A DNA stretch of 64,000 bases, taken from positions 3,502,001 to 3,566,000 of the forward strand of contig NZ_OY735139.1 in the NCBI RefSeq assembly GCF_963457605.1, in the 5' to 3' direction. Below, piece by piece: positions 52,365-60,785 of the stretch (the first letter of the stretch is position 1; every line of letters starts with the position of its first letter). The DNA is from an uncultured Gellertiella sp. Its GTDB lineage: Bacteria > Pseudomonadota > Alphaproteobacteria > Rhizobiales > Rhizobiaceae. The notes under the pieces are model-generated. The model saw nothing but the letters and a program-made list of their open reading frames with translations. It ran no database searches and had not been told where the DNA came from. The translations under genes and the position numbers were made by a program.

Positions 52365-54290
52365 TCAGAGACCGCGGGTTTTCAGCCAGGCGGCGGTGAG
52401 TTCGCCGAAGCGGGCGGCCATGTCGGCAATCGCCTCCTCGTCGCTCATCGCGCCCGCCAGCCACAGCCGGGCCGAATGGGCAAAGATGGTGCGGCCAACG
52501 GCAAAGCCCTTGACCATCGGGGTTGCGAGCGTCGCCCGGAACGCCTTTTCCAGCTCGGCGGCCGGTGCCTCGAGGCCGAGCAGCACGATGCCCCGGCAGA
52601 GCGGATCATTCTTCTCGATTTCCGCCTCGATATTGCGCCAGGCGAGCGGCGAGGCCTGCGGCTCGAGCTTCCACCAGTCCGGCTTGATGCCGAGCGCATA
52701 GAGTTCGCAAATCGCGGTGGAAATCGTCGTGTCGGTGAGCTTGCCGTTCTTGCCGGCGATGATTTCGACCAGCAGTTCCCGGCCCACCTTGCGGGCGGCT
52801 TCAAACAGCGAGCGCAGCTTTTCCTGCTGCTCCTTCTTCAGCGCCGCCGGATCGTCCGGGTGGTAGAAGCAGAGCGCCTTGATGCAGTGATCGACAGGCC
52901 ATTCCACCAGCTGCGAGCCCATGTCCTGGCTGAATTCGTACCGCAGCGGCCGTGAGCCCGGCAGTTCGACCGGGCGGCCGATCCAGGTGAAGTTCTTCTT
53001 CGCCGCATCGAAAAACGCATCGCGGCCGAAGCGTTCGTCGATCAGCATGCCATAGCCCTCGCGCCCGGCGGCAACCCGTGCGGCGGCGGCCACCGCCAGC
53101 CGCTTGAAGGCGCTGATGCGTGCATGCGGCACCTTCAGCTCGTCGGCGACAGAGACCAGCTGCGAACGGTGATCGATGGCGAGCGCCATCAGCAGCGGGA
53201 TCTCCCGGCGGCGGGTGGTCGCCCAGTGGATATGGTTGATCGCCTCGTCCTTGCGCAGCGCATGTTCGCGGCTGCCGTGCTTCAGGAAGAAATCCAGCTC
53301 GGCCCGGGTCGGGATTTCCGGCGAGCAGAGCAGGCGCGAGACCGCAAAGGCCCCGCAGGCATTGGCCCGGGTTGCCGAGGTCTTCCAGTCCTCGCCCTCA
53401 AGCCAGCCGGACAGCAGGCCCGACATGAAGCTGTCGCCCGCACCCAGCACGTTGTAGACCTCGATCGGAAAGCCCTTGCCGACGATGCCGTCTTCCAGGT
53501 TGTCGGTGATCGCGCCGGGATAGACGATGCAGCCCATCGGTCCGCGCTTCAGCACGATGGTGGCGGCGGAATGGGCGCGGATGGTCTTCAGCGCCGGGAG
53601 AAGGTCGCTTTCACCGGAGGCGATCAGCACCTCTTCCTCGGTGCCGACGATCAGGTCGCATTGCGCAAGCACAGTGCGCAGGTAGGCCGAGACTTCGCCC
53701 GAGGCGATATAGCGCTCTTCCCCGGCGCGGTGACCGGCAAGGCCCCAGAGATTGGGGCGATAATCGATGTCGAACACCACCTTGCCGCCGTTTTCCCGGG
53801 CAATCCGCATTGCCTTGCGCTGCGCGGCATCCGGGCCGGGCCTGGAAAAATGCGTGCCGGAGACCAGCACCGCTTTTGCCGAGGCGATGAAGCCCGCGTC
53901 GATGTCGTCCTCGCACAGCGCCATGTCGGCGCAGTTTTCGCGGTAGAAGATCAGCGGGAAGGTCCGGTCGTTTTCCACCGACAGGATGACCAGCGCCGAC
54001 AGCCGCTCCGGATCAGTGGTGATACCCGCCGTCTCGACGCCCTCGCGCTGCATCTGCTCGCGGATGAAATTGCCCATCTGCTCGTCGCCGACGCGGGTGA
54101 TCAGCGCCGATTTCAGCCCCAGCCGCGCGGTGCCGATGGCGATATTGGCCGGGCAACCGCCAACCGACTTGGCGAAGGAGGCGATGTCTTCCAGCCGCGA
54201 CCCGGTCTGCTGGCCATAGAGATCGACGGAGGAGCGGCCAATGGTGATCACATCAAGGGTCGCGTCGTCCTTGAACAGGGATTGCGGCAT
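52365..54290 (-). CDS. iolC: 5-dehydro-2-deoxygluconokinase fused to a DUF2090 domain
   Basis: The first 330 residues are a PfkB-family kinase (TIGRSSVDLYGQQTG start, GGCPANIAIGTARLG, and the DTF-like catalytic GAGDSFMSGLLSGW) that phosphorylates 2-deoxy-5-keto-gluconate. The remaining 300 residues form a DUF2090 TIM-barrel domain (RREIPLLMALAIDHRSQL to LWLAGAMSDEEAIADMAARFGELTAAW), related to class I aldolases and possibly cleaving the phosphorylated product (inference). The 641-residue fusion is the usual form in rhizobia and replaces separate IolC and IolJ. Confidence 0.94.
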   Translation of the reverse strand: MPQSLFKDDATLDVITIGRSSVDLYGQQTGSRLEDIASFAKSVGGCPANIAIGTARLGLKSALITRVGDEQMGNFIREQMQREGVETAGITTDPERLSALVILSVENDRTFPLIFYRENCADMALCEDDIDAGFIASAKAVLVSGTHFSRPGPDAAQRKAMRIARENGGKVVFDIDYRPNLWGLAGHRAGEERYIASGEVSAYLRTVLAQCDLIVGTEEEVLIASGESDLLPALKTIRAHSAATIVLKRGPMGCIVYPGAITDNLEDGIVGKGFPIEVYNVLGAGDSFMSGLLSGWLEGEDWKTSATRANACGAFAVSRLLCSPEIPTRAELDFFLKHGSREHALRKDEAINHIHWATTRRREIPLLMALAIDHRSQLVSVADELKVPHARISAFKRLAVAAAARVAAGREGYGMLIDERFGRDAFFDAAKKNFTWIGRPVELPGSRPLRYEFSQDMGSQLVEWPVDHCIKALCFYHPDDPAALKKEQQEKLRSLFEAARKVGRELLVEIIAGKNGKLTDTTISTAICELYALGIKPDWWKLEPQASPLAWRNIEAEIEKNDPLCRGIVLLGLEAPAAELEKAFRATLATPMVKGFAVGRTIFAHSARLWLAGAMSDEEAIADMAARFGELTAAWLKTRGL

Positions 54291-54387
54291 CGATCTTGTC
54301 CTCCGGGCGAACGGTCAGCAGCCGGGAGCAGTGCGCCTCCGGCTCAATATCCTGATTGAAACATATGTTCTGTATTCCTGTCAATTC

Positions 54388-54401
54388 GGAATATTCATTC
54401 C
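54388..54401 (-). promoter_or_regulatory. Candidate IolR operator before iolC
   Basis: GGAA (54388-54391), six bases, TTCC (54398-54401) matches the GGAA-N6-TTCC motif that, as I recall, is reported for IolR in Sinorhizobium meliloti. It lies within CGGAAT/ATTCCG 6-bp arms about 100 bases upstream of the iolC start and overlaps the iolR stop codon. A TTGACA (minus strand, just downstream) may be the -35 box. Confidence 0.7.
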
Positions 54402-55264
54402 GTTTTGATTTTCCCGATTCCCGATGTCCTCGTCTGTCGCCGCCGCTCGGCAATCGCCACGGGCAGCGCCATCGCAATCGCCATCGATGCCGAAATCGAG
54501 CGGAAACCGGCAAAATCCGCCTCCGACACCTCTAACCAGCAGGCCGAGGAGCGGGCAAGCGGCGAGAAGGCCGAATCGGTCAGCGCCACCACCGGCACAT
54601 CGGCGCTGGCGAGCAGGTCGGCATGGGCGACGGTTTCCGGCGCATAGGGGGAAAAGCTGATGACCACGGCGGCATCGCCTGGTCCGGCAAATTGCGCCAG
54701 TTCCTGATCGACGCCATTGGGCGAGGCGATGATCTGGTGGCGGATCTTCAGCTTCGACAGCGCATAGCTCATATGGGCGGCGAGCGGATAGGAGCGCCGC
54801 TTGCCAATCAGATAGATCGTCTCCGCTCCGGCCAAAATATCGACGGCGCGTGAAAAGCTTTCCGCAGGAATCGCGGTCGCCAGCCGGTTCAGCGACTGGG
54901 CGGCCGCCCCGATGAAGCCCGACAGCACCGCCGCATCGGCATCGCCGGGCTCGATGACATCCAGCGACTGCAGCCGTTCCTCATAGCTGGTGGTGCGCTC
55001 GCGCAGCCGCTCGCGAAAGATCATCTGCAGTTCGGAAAAACCGCCATAGCCGAGATGATGGGCAAGGCGGACCAGCGTCGAGGGCTGAACGTCGGCGGCA
55101 CCCGCAATGCTGGCCGCCGTGCCGAAGGCGATGTCGTCGGGATTGGCGAGCGCGAAGGCTGCCACCTGCGCCAGCCGCTTCGGCATCCCGTCCTTGCCCG
55201 CGATGATCCGGGCGCGCAGGCTGTCGAAATCGCGGGGCAGGCTTGCGGATTTTGCCTCGTCCAT
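54395..55264 (-). CDS. iolR: RpiR-family transcription regulator of inositol genes
   Basis: 289 residues from ATG 55264 (MDEAKSASLPRDFDSLRARI), with GGAG 8 bases upstream on the coding strand; ATG 55285 is in frame. The N-terminal helix-turn-helix reads IAGAADVQPSTLVRLAHHLGYGGFSELQMIFRE (about 50-90), and the C-terminal SIS sugar-phosphate domain (about 125-270) has ETIYLIGKRRSYPLAAHM and VVISFSPYAPETVAHADLLA. It precedes iolCDEB on the same strand with a 104-base gap containing the operator, so it probably represses the operon until an inositol-derived ligand is bound. Confidence 0.93.
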   Translation of the reverse strand: MDEAKSASLPRDFDSLRARIIAGKDGMPKRLAQVAAFALANPDDIAFGTAASIAGAADVQPSTLVRLAHHLGYGGFSELQMIFRERLRERTTSYEERLQSLDVIEPGDADAAVLSGFIGAAAQSLNRLATAIPAESFSRAVDILAGAETIYLIGKRRSYPLAAHMSYALSKLKIRHQIIASPNGVDQELAQFAGPGDAAVVISFSPYAPETVAHADLLASADVPVVALTDSAFSPLARSSACWLEVSEADFAGFRSISASMAIAMALPVAIAERRRQTRTSGIGKIKTE

Positions 55265-55463
55265 CGGGGGCGCTCCAGATCGCATGAAAATTCCAGATGC
55301 GAAATGAATATTCTATATTGTCGGAGTTGCCTAGGAGCGTGCCTGCCGCAAAGCGGAGCCGGCAACGGTTTTCCCGGAAAACATGTGACCAATGGACCGA
55401 AAGCTCTATCGTCCCTTTCCCTTTTCGGGGCAAATCAGACATGGGTGGTGAGGTCCAGACAAA

Positions 55464-56666
55464 GTGATTTCAATGCGTTCTCCCTGTTGGCCCGATCCTG
55501 TTTTCAAACTGCTGTTGCGGCGGCTGCCACCCTGTGCGCTGCTGCTGGGTCTCTTTGCCGGCAACGCGCTTGCCGCTGCGGGTGTCGATGCGGGCGGGAC
55601 GGAATCGCCGACAGCCGTTGCCGACTGTTACCGGCTGGCAGGCGAACAATATGCGCCGCCAGCCTTTCAGGGCGTGGCCACCGATGCCATCGATGCGGAT
55701 GCGGCGATTGCGGCCTGCGAAGCGGCCAGGCTGCTCGCCCCCGAGGATTCGATGCTGCCCGATCTCCTCGGTCGCGCCTACCAGGCGCATGGCGATTTCG
55801 CCAATGCACGGCGTTTCTTCGAGGCGGCGGACAGGGCGGGCAATGCCTATGCGAAGGCCAATCTCGGCTGGTTTGCCATCGAAGGCGCGGGCGGTGCGAA
55901 AGATCCGGCGCGCGGGCTGGCACTGCTCCGGCAGGCCGCCGAAAGCGGCAATATCCTGGCTGAATATTCCCTCGGCCTGATCTGGCGCGAGGGCCGGGCA
56001 GGCGAAAGGCCCGATCCGCAACAGGCGAAGGCCTGGCTGGCGAAGGCCGCCGGACAGGGCCATGCGATTGCCATGTATGATCTCGCCATCCTGCTCCGCG
56101 ACACCGAAGGCAAGGGCCAGGATCTCGCCCGGTCCTTCGGCTGGCTCAAGAAGGCGGCAGCGCTTGACGATGCCGATTCCATGGCGGCACTCGGCTATGC
56201 CTATGAGCAGGGGCTCGGTACCCAGGTGGATTTCACCGCGGCGGCGGACTGGTACGGACGGGCTGCCGACCATCACCAGATCGATGCCATGACCAATCTC
56301 GGCCGTCTCTATGAGGCAGGCGAGGGCGTGCCGGTCGATTATGACCGCGCCTTCGCGCTTTACCGTGACGCTGCCGATGGCGGCAATCCGACCGCGATGG
56401 CCAATCTCGCCAATCTCTACGAATTCGGCATGGGCACCGGCGCAAGTGCGAAGGAGGCGGCCTACTGGCTGGCCCGGGCGATCATGGCCGGCAATGGCGA
56501 TGTGCTGGAGCACCTGACCACGACTCCCGACGATTACGGCTTGCCCGTCCGCGCCGCCCTGCAGAGTTTCCTGCAGGCGCGCGGGCTCTATTCCGGCACC
56601 GTCAACGGCCTGATGAACCCGGAAACGGTGGAGGGCCTCGTCAAGCTGACCGGGCAGACGCCCTGA
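55464..56666 (+). CDS. Sel1/TPR-repeat exported protein
   Basis: 400 residues. A signal peptide spans about 1-35 (MISMRSPCW..., then LFAGNALAAAG). Six or seven Sel1-like repeats follow (for example LAEYSLGLIWREGRAGERPDPQQAKAWLAKAAGQGHA, MAALGYAYEQGLGTQVDFTAAADWYGRAAD, MTNLGRLYEAGEGVPVDYDRAFALYRDAADGG), ending with a peptidoglycan-binding-like tail LQARGLYSGTVNGLMNPETVEGLV. This arrangement resembles ExoR-type and podJ-like periplasmic regulators. ATG 55473 is an alternative start. Divergent from iolR. Function inferred only in general terms. Confidence 0.85.
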   Translation: MISMRSPCWPDPVFKLLLRRLPPCALLLGLFAGNALAAAGVDAGGTESPTAVADCYRLAGEQYAPPAFQGVATDAIDADAAIAACEAARLLAPEDSMLPDLLGRAYQAHGDFANARRFFEAADRAGNAYAKANLGWFAIEGAGGAKDPARGLALLRQAAESGNILAEYSLGLIWREGRAGERPDPQQAKAWLAKAAGQGHAIAMYDLAILLRDTEGKGQDLARSFGWLKKAAALDDADSMAALGYAYEQGLGTQVDFTAAADWYGRAADHHQIDAMTNLGRLYEAGEGVPVDYDRAFALYRDAADGGNPTAMANLANLYEFGMGTGASAKEAAYWLARAIMAGNGDVLEHLTTTPDDYGLPVRAALQSFLQARGLYSGTVNGLMNPETVEGLVKLTGQTP

Positions 56667-56844
56667 GGGCGGAACACCTCTTCCCACCCGCAGTGCTATT
56701 TGCTATCAGTTCAGTCAAAATGCGGGGTGGTTGACGCTGCCGCTTTGTGGCTTTACCCCTGCCTTTCAAGGGCAGGTCATCGGAGCGCCGGGAAAGATCC
56801 GGTCCCTCCGTGACGGGGAAACAGAACGATCGGGAGACGTGCGC

Positions 56845-58062
56845 GTGGCGGGAAGATTGATCATTGTCGGGGCAGGGCAGGCAGCATTCGCGATGGCCGC
56901 GAAACTTCGCGGGCTGAAGGATACCCGGCCTATCACCATTCTGGGTGATGAACCGGTTCTGCCCTACCAGCGCCCGCCGCTGTCGAAGAAATATCTGATG
57001 GGCGAAATGGCGTTTGACCGGCTGCTCTACCGCCCGGAAAGCTGGTATGCCGACAACCAGGTCGAGATCCGCCTCGGCGTCAAGGTCGAGAGCATCGACC
57101 GCGCCGCAAAGCAGGTCCACCTTGCGGGCGGCGAGACGCTTTCCTATGACACGCTGGCGCTGGCCACCGGTGCGACGCCACGCAGGCTTCCGGCCAGTGC
57201 GGGGGGCGATCTCAACGGCATCCATACGATGCGCAGCAAGGAAGATGCCGACCGGCTGGCGGGCGAAATGAAGCCCGGGCGGCGGCTGCTGATCGTCGGC
57301 GGCGGCTATATCGGGCTGGAGGCCGCAGCCGTGGCCCGCCATCTCGGACTTGAGGTCACCGTCATCGAGATGGCCGAGCGCATCCTGCAGCGCGTCGCGG
57401 CGAAGGAGACCGCCGACATCATGCGCGCCGTACACCAGAGCCATGGCACCGTGATCCGCGAGGCGACCGGCCTGAAAACCCTGCTTGGCACCGATGGCCA
57501 TGTCTCGGGTGCCGAACTGTCCGACGGGTCGGTGATCCCGGTCGATATCGTCATTGCCGGGATCGGCGTGACGGCCAATGACCAGCTGGCCTCCGCCGCA
57601 GGGCTTGCCTGCGCCGGCGGCATCGAGGTCGATGCCTTCGCCCGCACCGCCGATCCCGCCATCTATGCGGCGGGCGATTGCACGGTGCTGCCGTGGAAGG
57701 GTGCCCGCATCAGGCTGGAATCGGTGCAGAATGCCGTCGACCAGGCCGAAGCTGCCGCCGCCGTGATGGCGGGGGGAAGCGAGGCCTATGAGGCAAAGCC
57801 GTGGTTCTGGTCCGACCAGTATGACGTCAAGCTGCAGATTGCCGGTTTCAACATGGGCTATGATACCACCGTGCTGCGCCCCGGCCTGAAGGAGGGATCG
57901 TCCTCCGTCTGGTATTATCGCGATAACCGCTTCATCGCCGTCGACGCCATCAACGATGCCCGCGCCTATGTGGTGGGCAAGAAGATGCTGGAACTCGGCA
58001 TTTCGCCCGACCGTTCCATCGTCGCCGATCCGGAAGCGGACCTGAAGGCGCTGCTGGGCTAG
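56845..58062 (+). CDS. Ferredoxin reductase-type FAD/NAD oxidoreductase
   Basis: 405 residues from GTG 56845 (VAGRLIIVGAGQAAFAMA), with GGGAG 6-8 bases upstream. FAD motif IIVGAGQAAFAMAAKLR, the YQRPPLSKKYLMGE segment, second Rossmann motif LLIVGGGYIGLEAAAVARHLG, and VYAAGDC-like IYAAGDCTV are typical of putidaredoxin/rhodocoxin reductases that feed electrons from NADH to [2Fe-2S] ferredoxins for P450 or dioxygenase systems. The partner is not in the window. The end (SIVADPEADLKALLG) is normal. Confidence 0.9.
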   Translation: MAGRLIIVGAGQAAFAMAAKLRGLKDTRPITILGDEPVLPYQRPPLSKKYLMGEMAFDRLLYRPESWYADNQVEIRLGVKVESIDRAAKQVHLAGGETLSYDTLALATGATPRRLPASAGGDLNGIHTMRSKEDADRLAGEMKPGRRLLIVGGGYIGLEAAAVARHLGLEVTVIEMAERILQRVAAKETADIMRAVHQSHGTVIREATGLKTLLGTDGHVSGAELSDGSVIPVDIVIAGIGVTANDQLASAAGLACAGGIEVDAFARTADPAIYAAGDCTVLPWKGARIRLESVQNAVDQAEAAAAVMAGGSEAYEAKPWFWSDQYDVKLQIAGFNMGYDTTVLRPGLKEGSSSVWYYRDNRFIAVDAINDARAYVVGKKMLELGISPDRSIVADPEADLKALLG

Positions 58063-58366
58063 GCCAAGTATTTAAAGCTTCAAGGGAAGTAATGTCCCGG
58101 TTTTATGAACCGGATGGTAAAATATTGCGCAGCTGCGCAATCAATGCGACAAAATGCCCGGCGGGAAAGACAGATTTGGGCAAAGTGAAGTCGTTTATGG
58201 ATGGCACCGCTTTGCCGCTTCATGCTAGGTTTTTGTTGGAAAACGCGGGGGCAGGGCGCGTTTCCCGGCAAAATTCGGGGAAAAACGGGAAATACGGGAG
58301 CAAGTTTGCGTGGTTTTTACTGTTTTGGCGTGACAGCGCCAGGACAGGGCGGCAGGCGGATTTGAC
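58063..58366. other. Intergenic region with two perfect palindromes
   Basis: 304 bases between the ferredoxin reductase and the LuxR-type regulator, no gene seen. It contains CCGGTT/AACCGG (58097-58113, loop TTATG), which may end the upstream transcript, and the 18-base palindrome at 58124-58141. The stretch about 58130-58330 is moderately AT-rich and probably holds the regulator's promoter. Confidence 0.45.
58124..58141. promoter_or_regulatory. 18-base perfect palindrome, candidate regulator site
   Basis: ATTGCGCAGCTGCGCAAT reads identically on both strands. It lies 226 bases upstream of the LuxR-type regulator. Perfect palindromes of this length are rare by chance and usually bind dimeric regulators. 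Confidence 0.55.
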
Positions 58367-59014
58367 ATGGAGGCGATGATCACAGGTTTGGGGAGTGAGT
58401 TGCCAGCCACCGTGCTGGTTGCCGAGCGCAACCCGCTCGTGGTGTCGGCGCTGCGTGAACTGTTCGAGCGGCATGGCGGCTACGCCCTGTCGGGAACGGT
58501 GCAGTCGGCGGTCGATCTCTATGAGCAACTGTCGGCGCGCGAGCCGGATTTCCTGCTGCTCGGCTGGTCGCTGTCGGATGGCGACGCGCCCGAAATCCTC
58601 GCCGAAATCGCCCGGCTCGGCCTGTCGCCGAAGGTGGTGATCTTTGCCGATCACAACAATCCCGTCATTGTCAGCGAGGCGGTGCGGCTCGGGGTGCACG
58701 GGCTGTGCTACCAGTATGAGGATCCCTCGATCCTGTTCACCACCTTTGCCGCTGTCGCCAGGGGGCGGATCTGCATTCCTTATGCGGCGCTGAACAAGAT
58801 GGCCGAAACCCCGCTCTCGCGCCTCACCTCGCGCGAACGCGAACTGCTCGCCATGCTCGGCGACGGCTGGACCAACACCCAGATCGCCACCCGCACCGGC
58901 ATTTCCGAAAACACGGTGAAATATCACCTGAAAAACCTCTACGACAAACTCGAAGTCCGCAACCGCGCCATGGCCGTCTCGCTGTTTGCAACGGAGACGC
59001 GGCGGAAGGGGTAG
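58367..59014 (+). CDS. LuxR/NarL-type regulator with an atypical receiver domain
   Basis: 215 residues. The N-terminal 125 residues have a receiver fold (ATVLVAERNPLVVSALRELF) but the phosphoacceptor is Gly66 (PDFLLLGWSLSDGD, normally LLDWSLPDGD), the second acidic residue of the pocket is Arg, and the Lys before the last helix is Gln (YQYEDPS). The C-terminal LuxR helix-turn-helix is intact: LTSRERELLAMLGDGWTNTQIATRTGISENTVKYHLKNLYDKLEVRNR. It is therefore probably phosphorylation-independent. It directly precedes the sgaA-mcl-mtkAB cluster, of which it may be the regulator (inference from position). ATG 58376 is an alternative start. Confidence 0.88.
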   Translation: MEAMITGLGSELPATVLVAERNPLVVSALRELFERHGGYALSGTVQSAVDLYEQLSAREPDFLLLGWSLSDGDAPEILAEIARLGLSPKVVIFADHNNPVIVSEAVRLGVHGLCYQYEDPSILFTTFAAVARGRICIPYAALNKMAETPLSRLTSRERELLAMLGDGWTNTQIATRTGISENTVKYHLKNLYDKLEVRNRAMAVSLFATETRRKG

Positions 59015-59177
59015 GGGGAGGCTGGGAAGGATATCCGGACTGTGCGCATGGAGACATCGCCTGCCATGATTTGCTGGATGCTGCCGCCGATAGACCGGAC
59101 GTGACCTGTCAGTCCGTGTGCCGGGTACGAACGGTGTTGATGCGGTTTTCGCAAGTGGACCGGTCGACAGTCCCACC

Positions 59178-59206
59178 AAAAGCCGCCGCAGGGCGGTTTT
59201 CTTTTT
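59178..59206 (+). terminator. Rho-independent terminator
   Basis: CCGCC and GGCGG around a short loop, flanked by AAAA on the left and TTTT on the right and followed by CTTTTT, form a stem of about 9 bp with one bulge (AAAAGCCGCC / GGCGGTTTT). It is 165 bases after the LuxR-type stop, so it may end that mRNA or a small RNA encoded in between. Confidence 0.7.
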
Positions 59207-59420
59207 CACAAGATTTCTGTCTTGCAGGCTTCGCATTTCCCCCGATTTTGATCCCGTTGCAGGAGTGGGCAACTACCTCGGGCACCTGCAACATTCCGGC
59301 TTTATCTGGGATTGCCGGTGGCTGGGGTGTCCCGGATAAGAGCCGCTACTTCAGCTCCGGACCAGTACCTGTCTGCTTGAAGATGCGTGAGTCACGCTCG
59401 TGTCGCCAAACCCCATTCCC

Positions 59421-59547
59421 CGACCGGGTAGGCTTCCTCCTACCCGGTCGGTTCCCCGGTCGGTGACCGGAATTTCCCCCAAGGGGTGTTGTGAGCACGG
59501 GCTCCGGCGGGGGAGAAAGGGGCAATGATTGGCCGGATGCCATCCGG
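59421..59547 (+). promoter_or_regulatory. Structured sgaA leader with competing hairpins
   Basis: CGACCGGGTAGG (59421-59432) pairs perfectly with CCTACCCGGTCG (59439-59450), a 12-bp stem with a 6-base loop. Next CCGGTC (59456-59461) pairs with GACCGG (59465-59470). The 5' arm CGACCGGG could instead pair with CCCGGTCG at 59455-59462, which excludes both others. A third hairpin CCGGAT/ATCCGG (59533-59547) ends 12 bases before the GAGGAGGA Shine-Dalgarno (59559-59566). Mutually exclusive pairings are typical of attenuators and riboswitches. No known riboswitch consensus is recognised. Confidence 0.55.
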
Positions 59548-59570
59548 TGGCGATCTTTGAGGAGGATATC

Positions 59571-60758
59571 ATGGCAGGCTTTTCGCATCTCTTTATTCCC
59601 GGTCCGACGAACATTCCCGAAGAGGTGCGTCAGGCGATGAACCTGCCGATGGAGGACATGCGCGCCTCCACCTTTCCGCAACTGACACTGCCGCTGTTTG
59701 CCGATCTGAAGAAGGTGTTCAAGAACGAGCACGGCCGCGTCTTCGTGTTCCCGTCCTCGGGCACCGGTGCCTGGGAATCGGCGATGACCAATGTGCTGTC
59801 GCCGGGCGACCGGGTGCTGATGTCGCGCTTCGGCCAGTTCTCGCTGCTCTGGGTCGACATGGCCGAGCGTCTGGGCTTCGATGTCGATTGCCTTGATCAG
59901 GAATGGGGCACCGGCGTGCCGGTCGAGCTCTATGCCGAGCGTCTGCTGGCCGACAAGGAACACCGCATCAAGGCGGTCTTCGTCACCCAGAACGAAACCG
60001 CGACCGGCGTCACCTCCGATGTCGCCGCCGTCCGCCGGGCGCTGGATGCGGCAAAGCATCCGGCCCTGCTGTTTGTCGATGGCGTCTCCTCCATCGGCTC
60101 GATCGATTTCCGCCAGGACGAATGGGGCGTGGATTGCGCCGTGTCCGGCTCGCAGAAGGGCTTCATGCTGCCCGCAGGCCTCGGCTTCCTGTCGGTGAGC
60201 CAGAAGGCGCTGGATGCGGCAAAAACCGCAAAACACATGCGCTGCTACTTCTCCTTCGAGGACATGATCAAGACCAATGACCTCGGCTATTTCCCCTATA
60301 CGCCGCCGACCCAGCTTTTGCGCGGCCTGCGCGCCTCGCTCGACCTGATCGCCGCCGAGGGCCTCGACAACATCTTCGCCCGCCATCACCGGCTGGCCGA
60401 AGGGGTGCGCCGCGCCGTCTCCGCCTGGGGCCTGAAGCTCTGCGCCAAGGAAGCCAGGTGGCAGTCCGACACGGTTTCGGCGATCATGCTGCCCGAGGGC
60501 ATCGATGGCGCCAAGGTCGTCAGGCACGCCTCCCTGCAGTACCAGACGGCGCTCGGTGCCGGCCTCAACAAGGTCGCCGGCAAGGTGTTCCGCATCGGCC
60601 ATCTCGGCTCGCTGAACGAGGTGATGGTCTGCGGCGCGCTGTCGGCTGCCGAAATGACCATGCTGGATTGCGGTGTGAAGCTGAAGGCAGGCTCCGGCGT
60701 GGGTGCCGCCATCGCCTATTTCAGCAGCGCCGACGCTGCGGCGGCCAAGGCCGCGTGA
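59571..60758 (+). CDS. sgaA: Serine-glyoxylate aminotransferase
   Basis: Transaminates glyoxylate with serine, giving glycine and hydroxypyruvate, the entry of glyoxylate into glycine in the serine cycle. 395 residues from ATG 59571 (MAGFSHLFIPGPTNIPEEV), with GAGGAGGA 5 bases before. Class V aminotransferase fold: PSSGTGAWESAMTNVLSPGD, TQNETATGV, FVDGVSSIGSIDF and Schiff-base Lys196 in SGSQKGFMLPAGLGF. It is the first gene of the sgaA-mcl-mtkA-mtkB group; the next gene follows after 27 bases. Confidence 0.95.
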   Translation: MAGFSHLFIPGPTNIPEEVRQAMNLPMEDMRASTFPQLTLPLFADLKKVFKNEHGRVFVFPSSGTGAWESAMTNVLSPGDRVLMSRFGQFSLLWVDMAERLGFDVDCLDQEWGTGVPVELYAERLLADKEHRIKAVFVTQNETATGVTSDVAAVRRALDAAKHPALLFVDGVSSIGSIDFRQDEWGVDCAVSGSQKGFMLPAGLGFLSVSQKALDAAKTAKHMRCYFSFEDMIKTNDLGYFPYTPPTQLLRGLRASLDLIAAEGLDNIFARHHRLAEGVRRAVSAWGLKLCAKEARWQSDTVSAIMLPEGIDGAKVVRHASLQYQTALGAGLNKVAGKVFRIGHLGSLNEVMVCGALSAAEMTMLDCGVKLKAGSGVGAAIAYFSSADAAAAKAA

Positions 60759-60785
60759 TCGTAAAGATTTTTTCGAGGATATGAC

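Larger units (their letters stand above)
59015..59570. other. Long leader region upstream of sgaA
   Basis: 556 bases without a supported gene. It contains a terminator-like hairpin (59178-59206) that closes the regulator transcript or a small RNA, and three further hairpins immediately before sgaA (59421-59450, 59456-59470, 59533-59547). An open frame (59071-59466, plus strand) crosses it but has no homology that I recognise. Confidence 0.5.

Noticed and set aside
59484-59547. Known glycine or tetrahydrofolate riboswitch upstream of sgaA
   Set aside because: I could not match the conserved core of either class; the hairpins are reported only as an unassigned structured leader.
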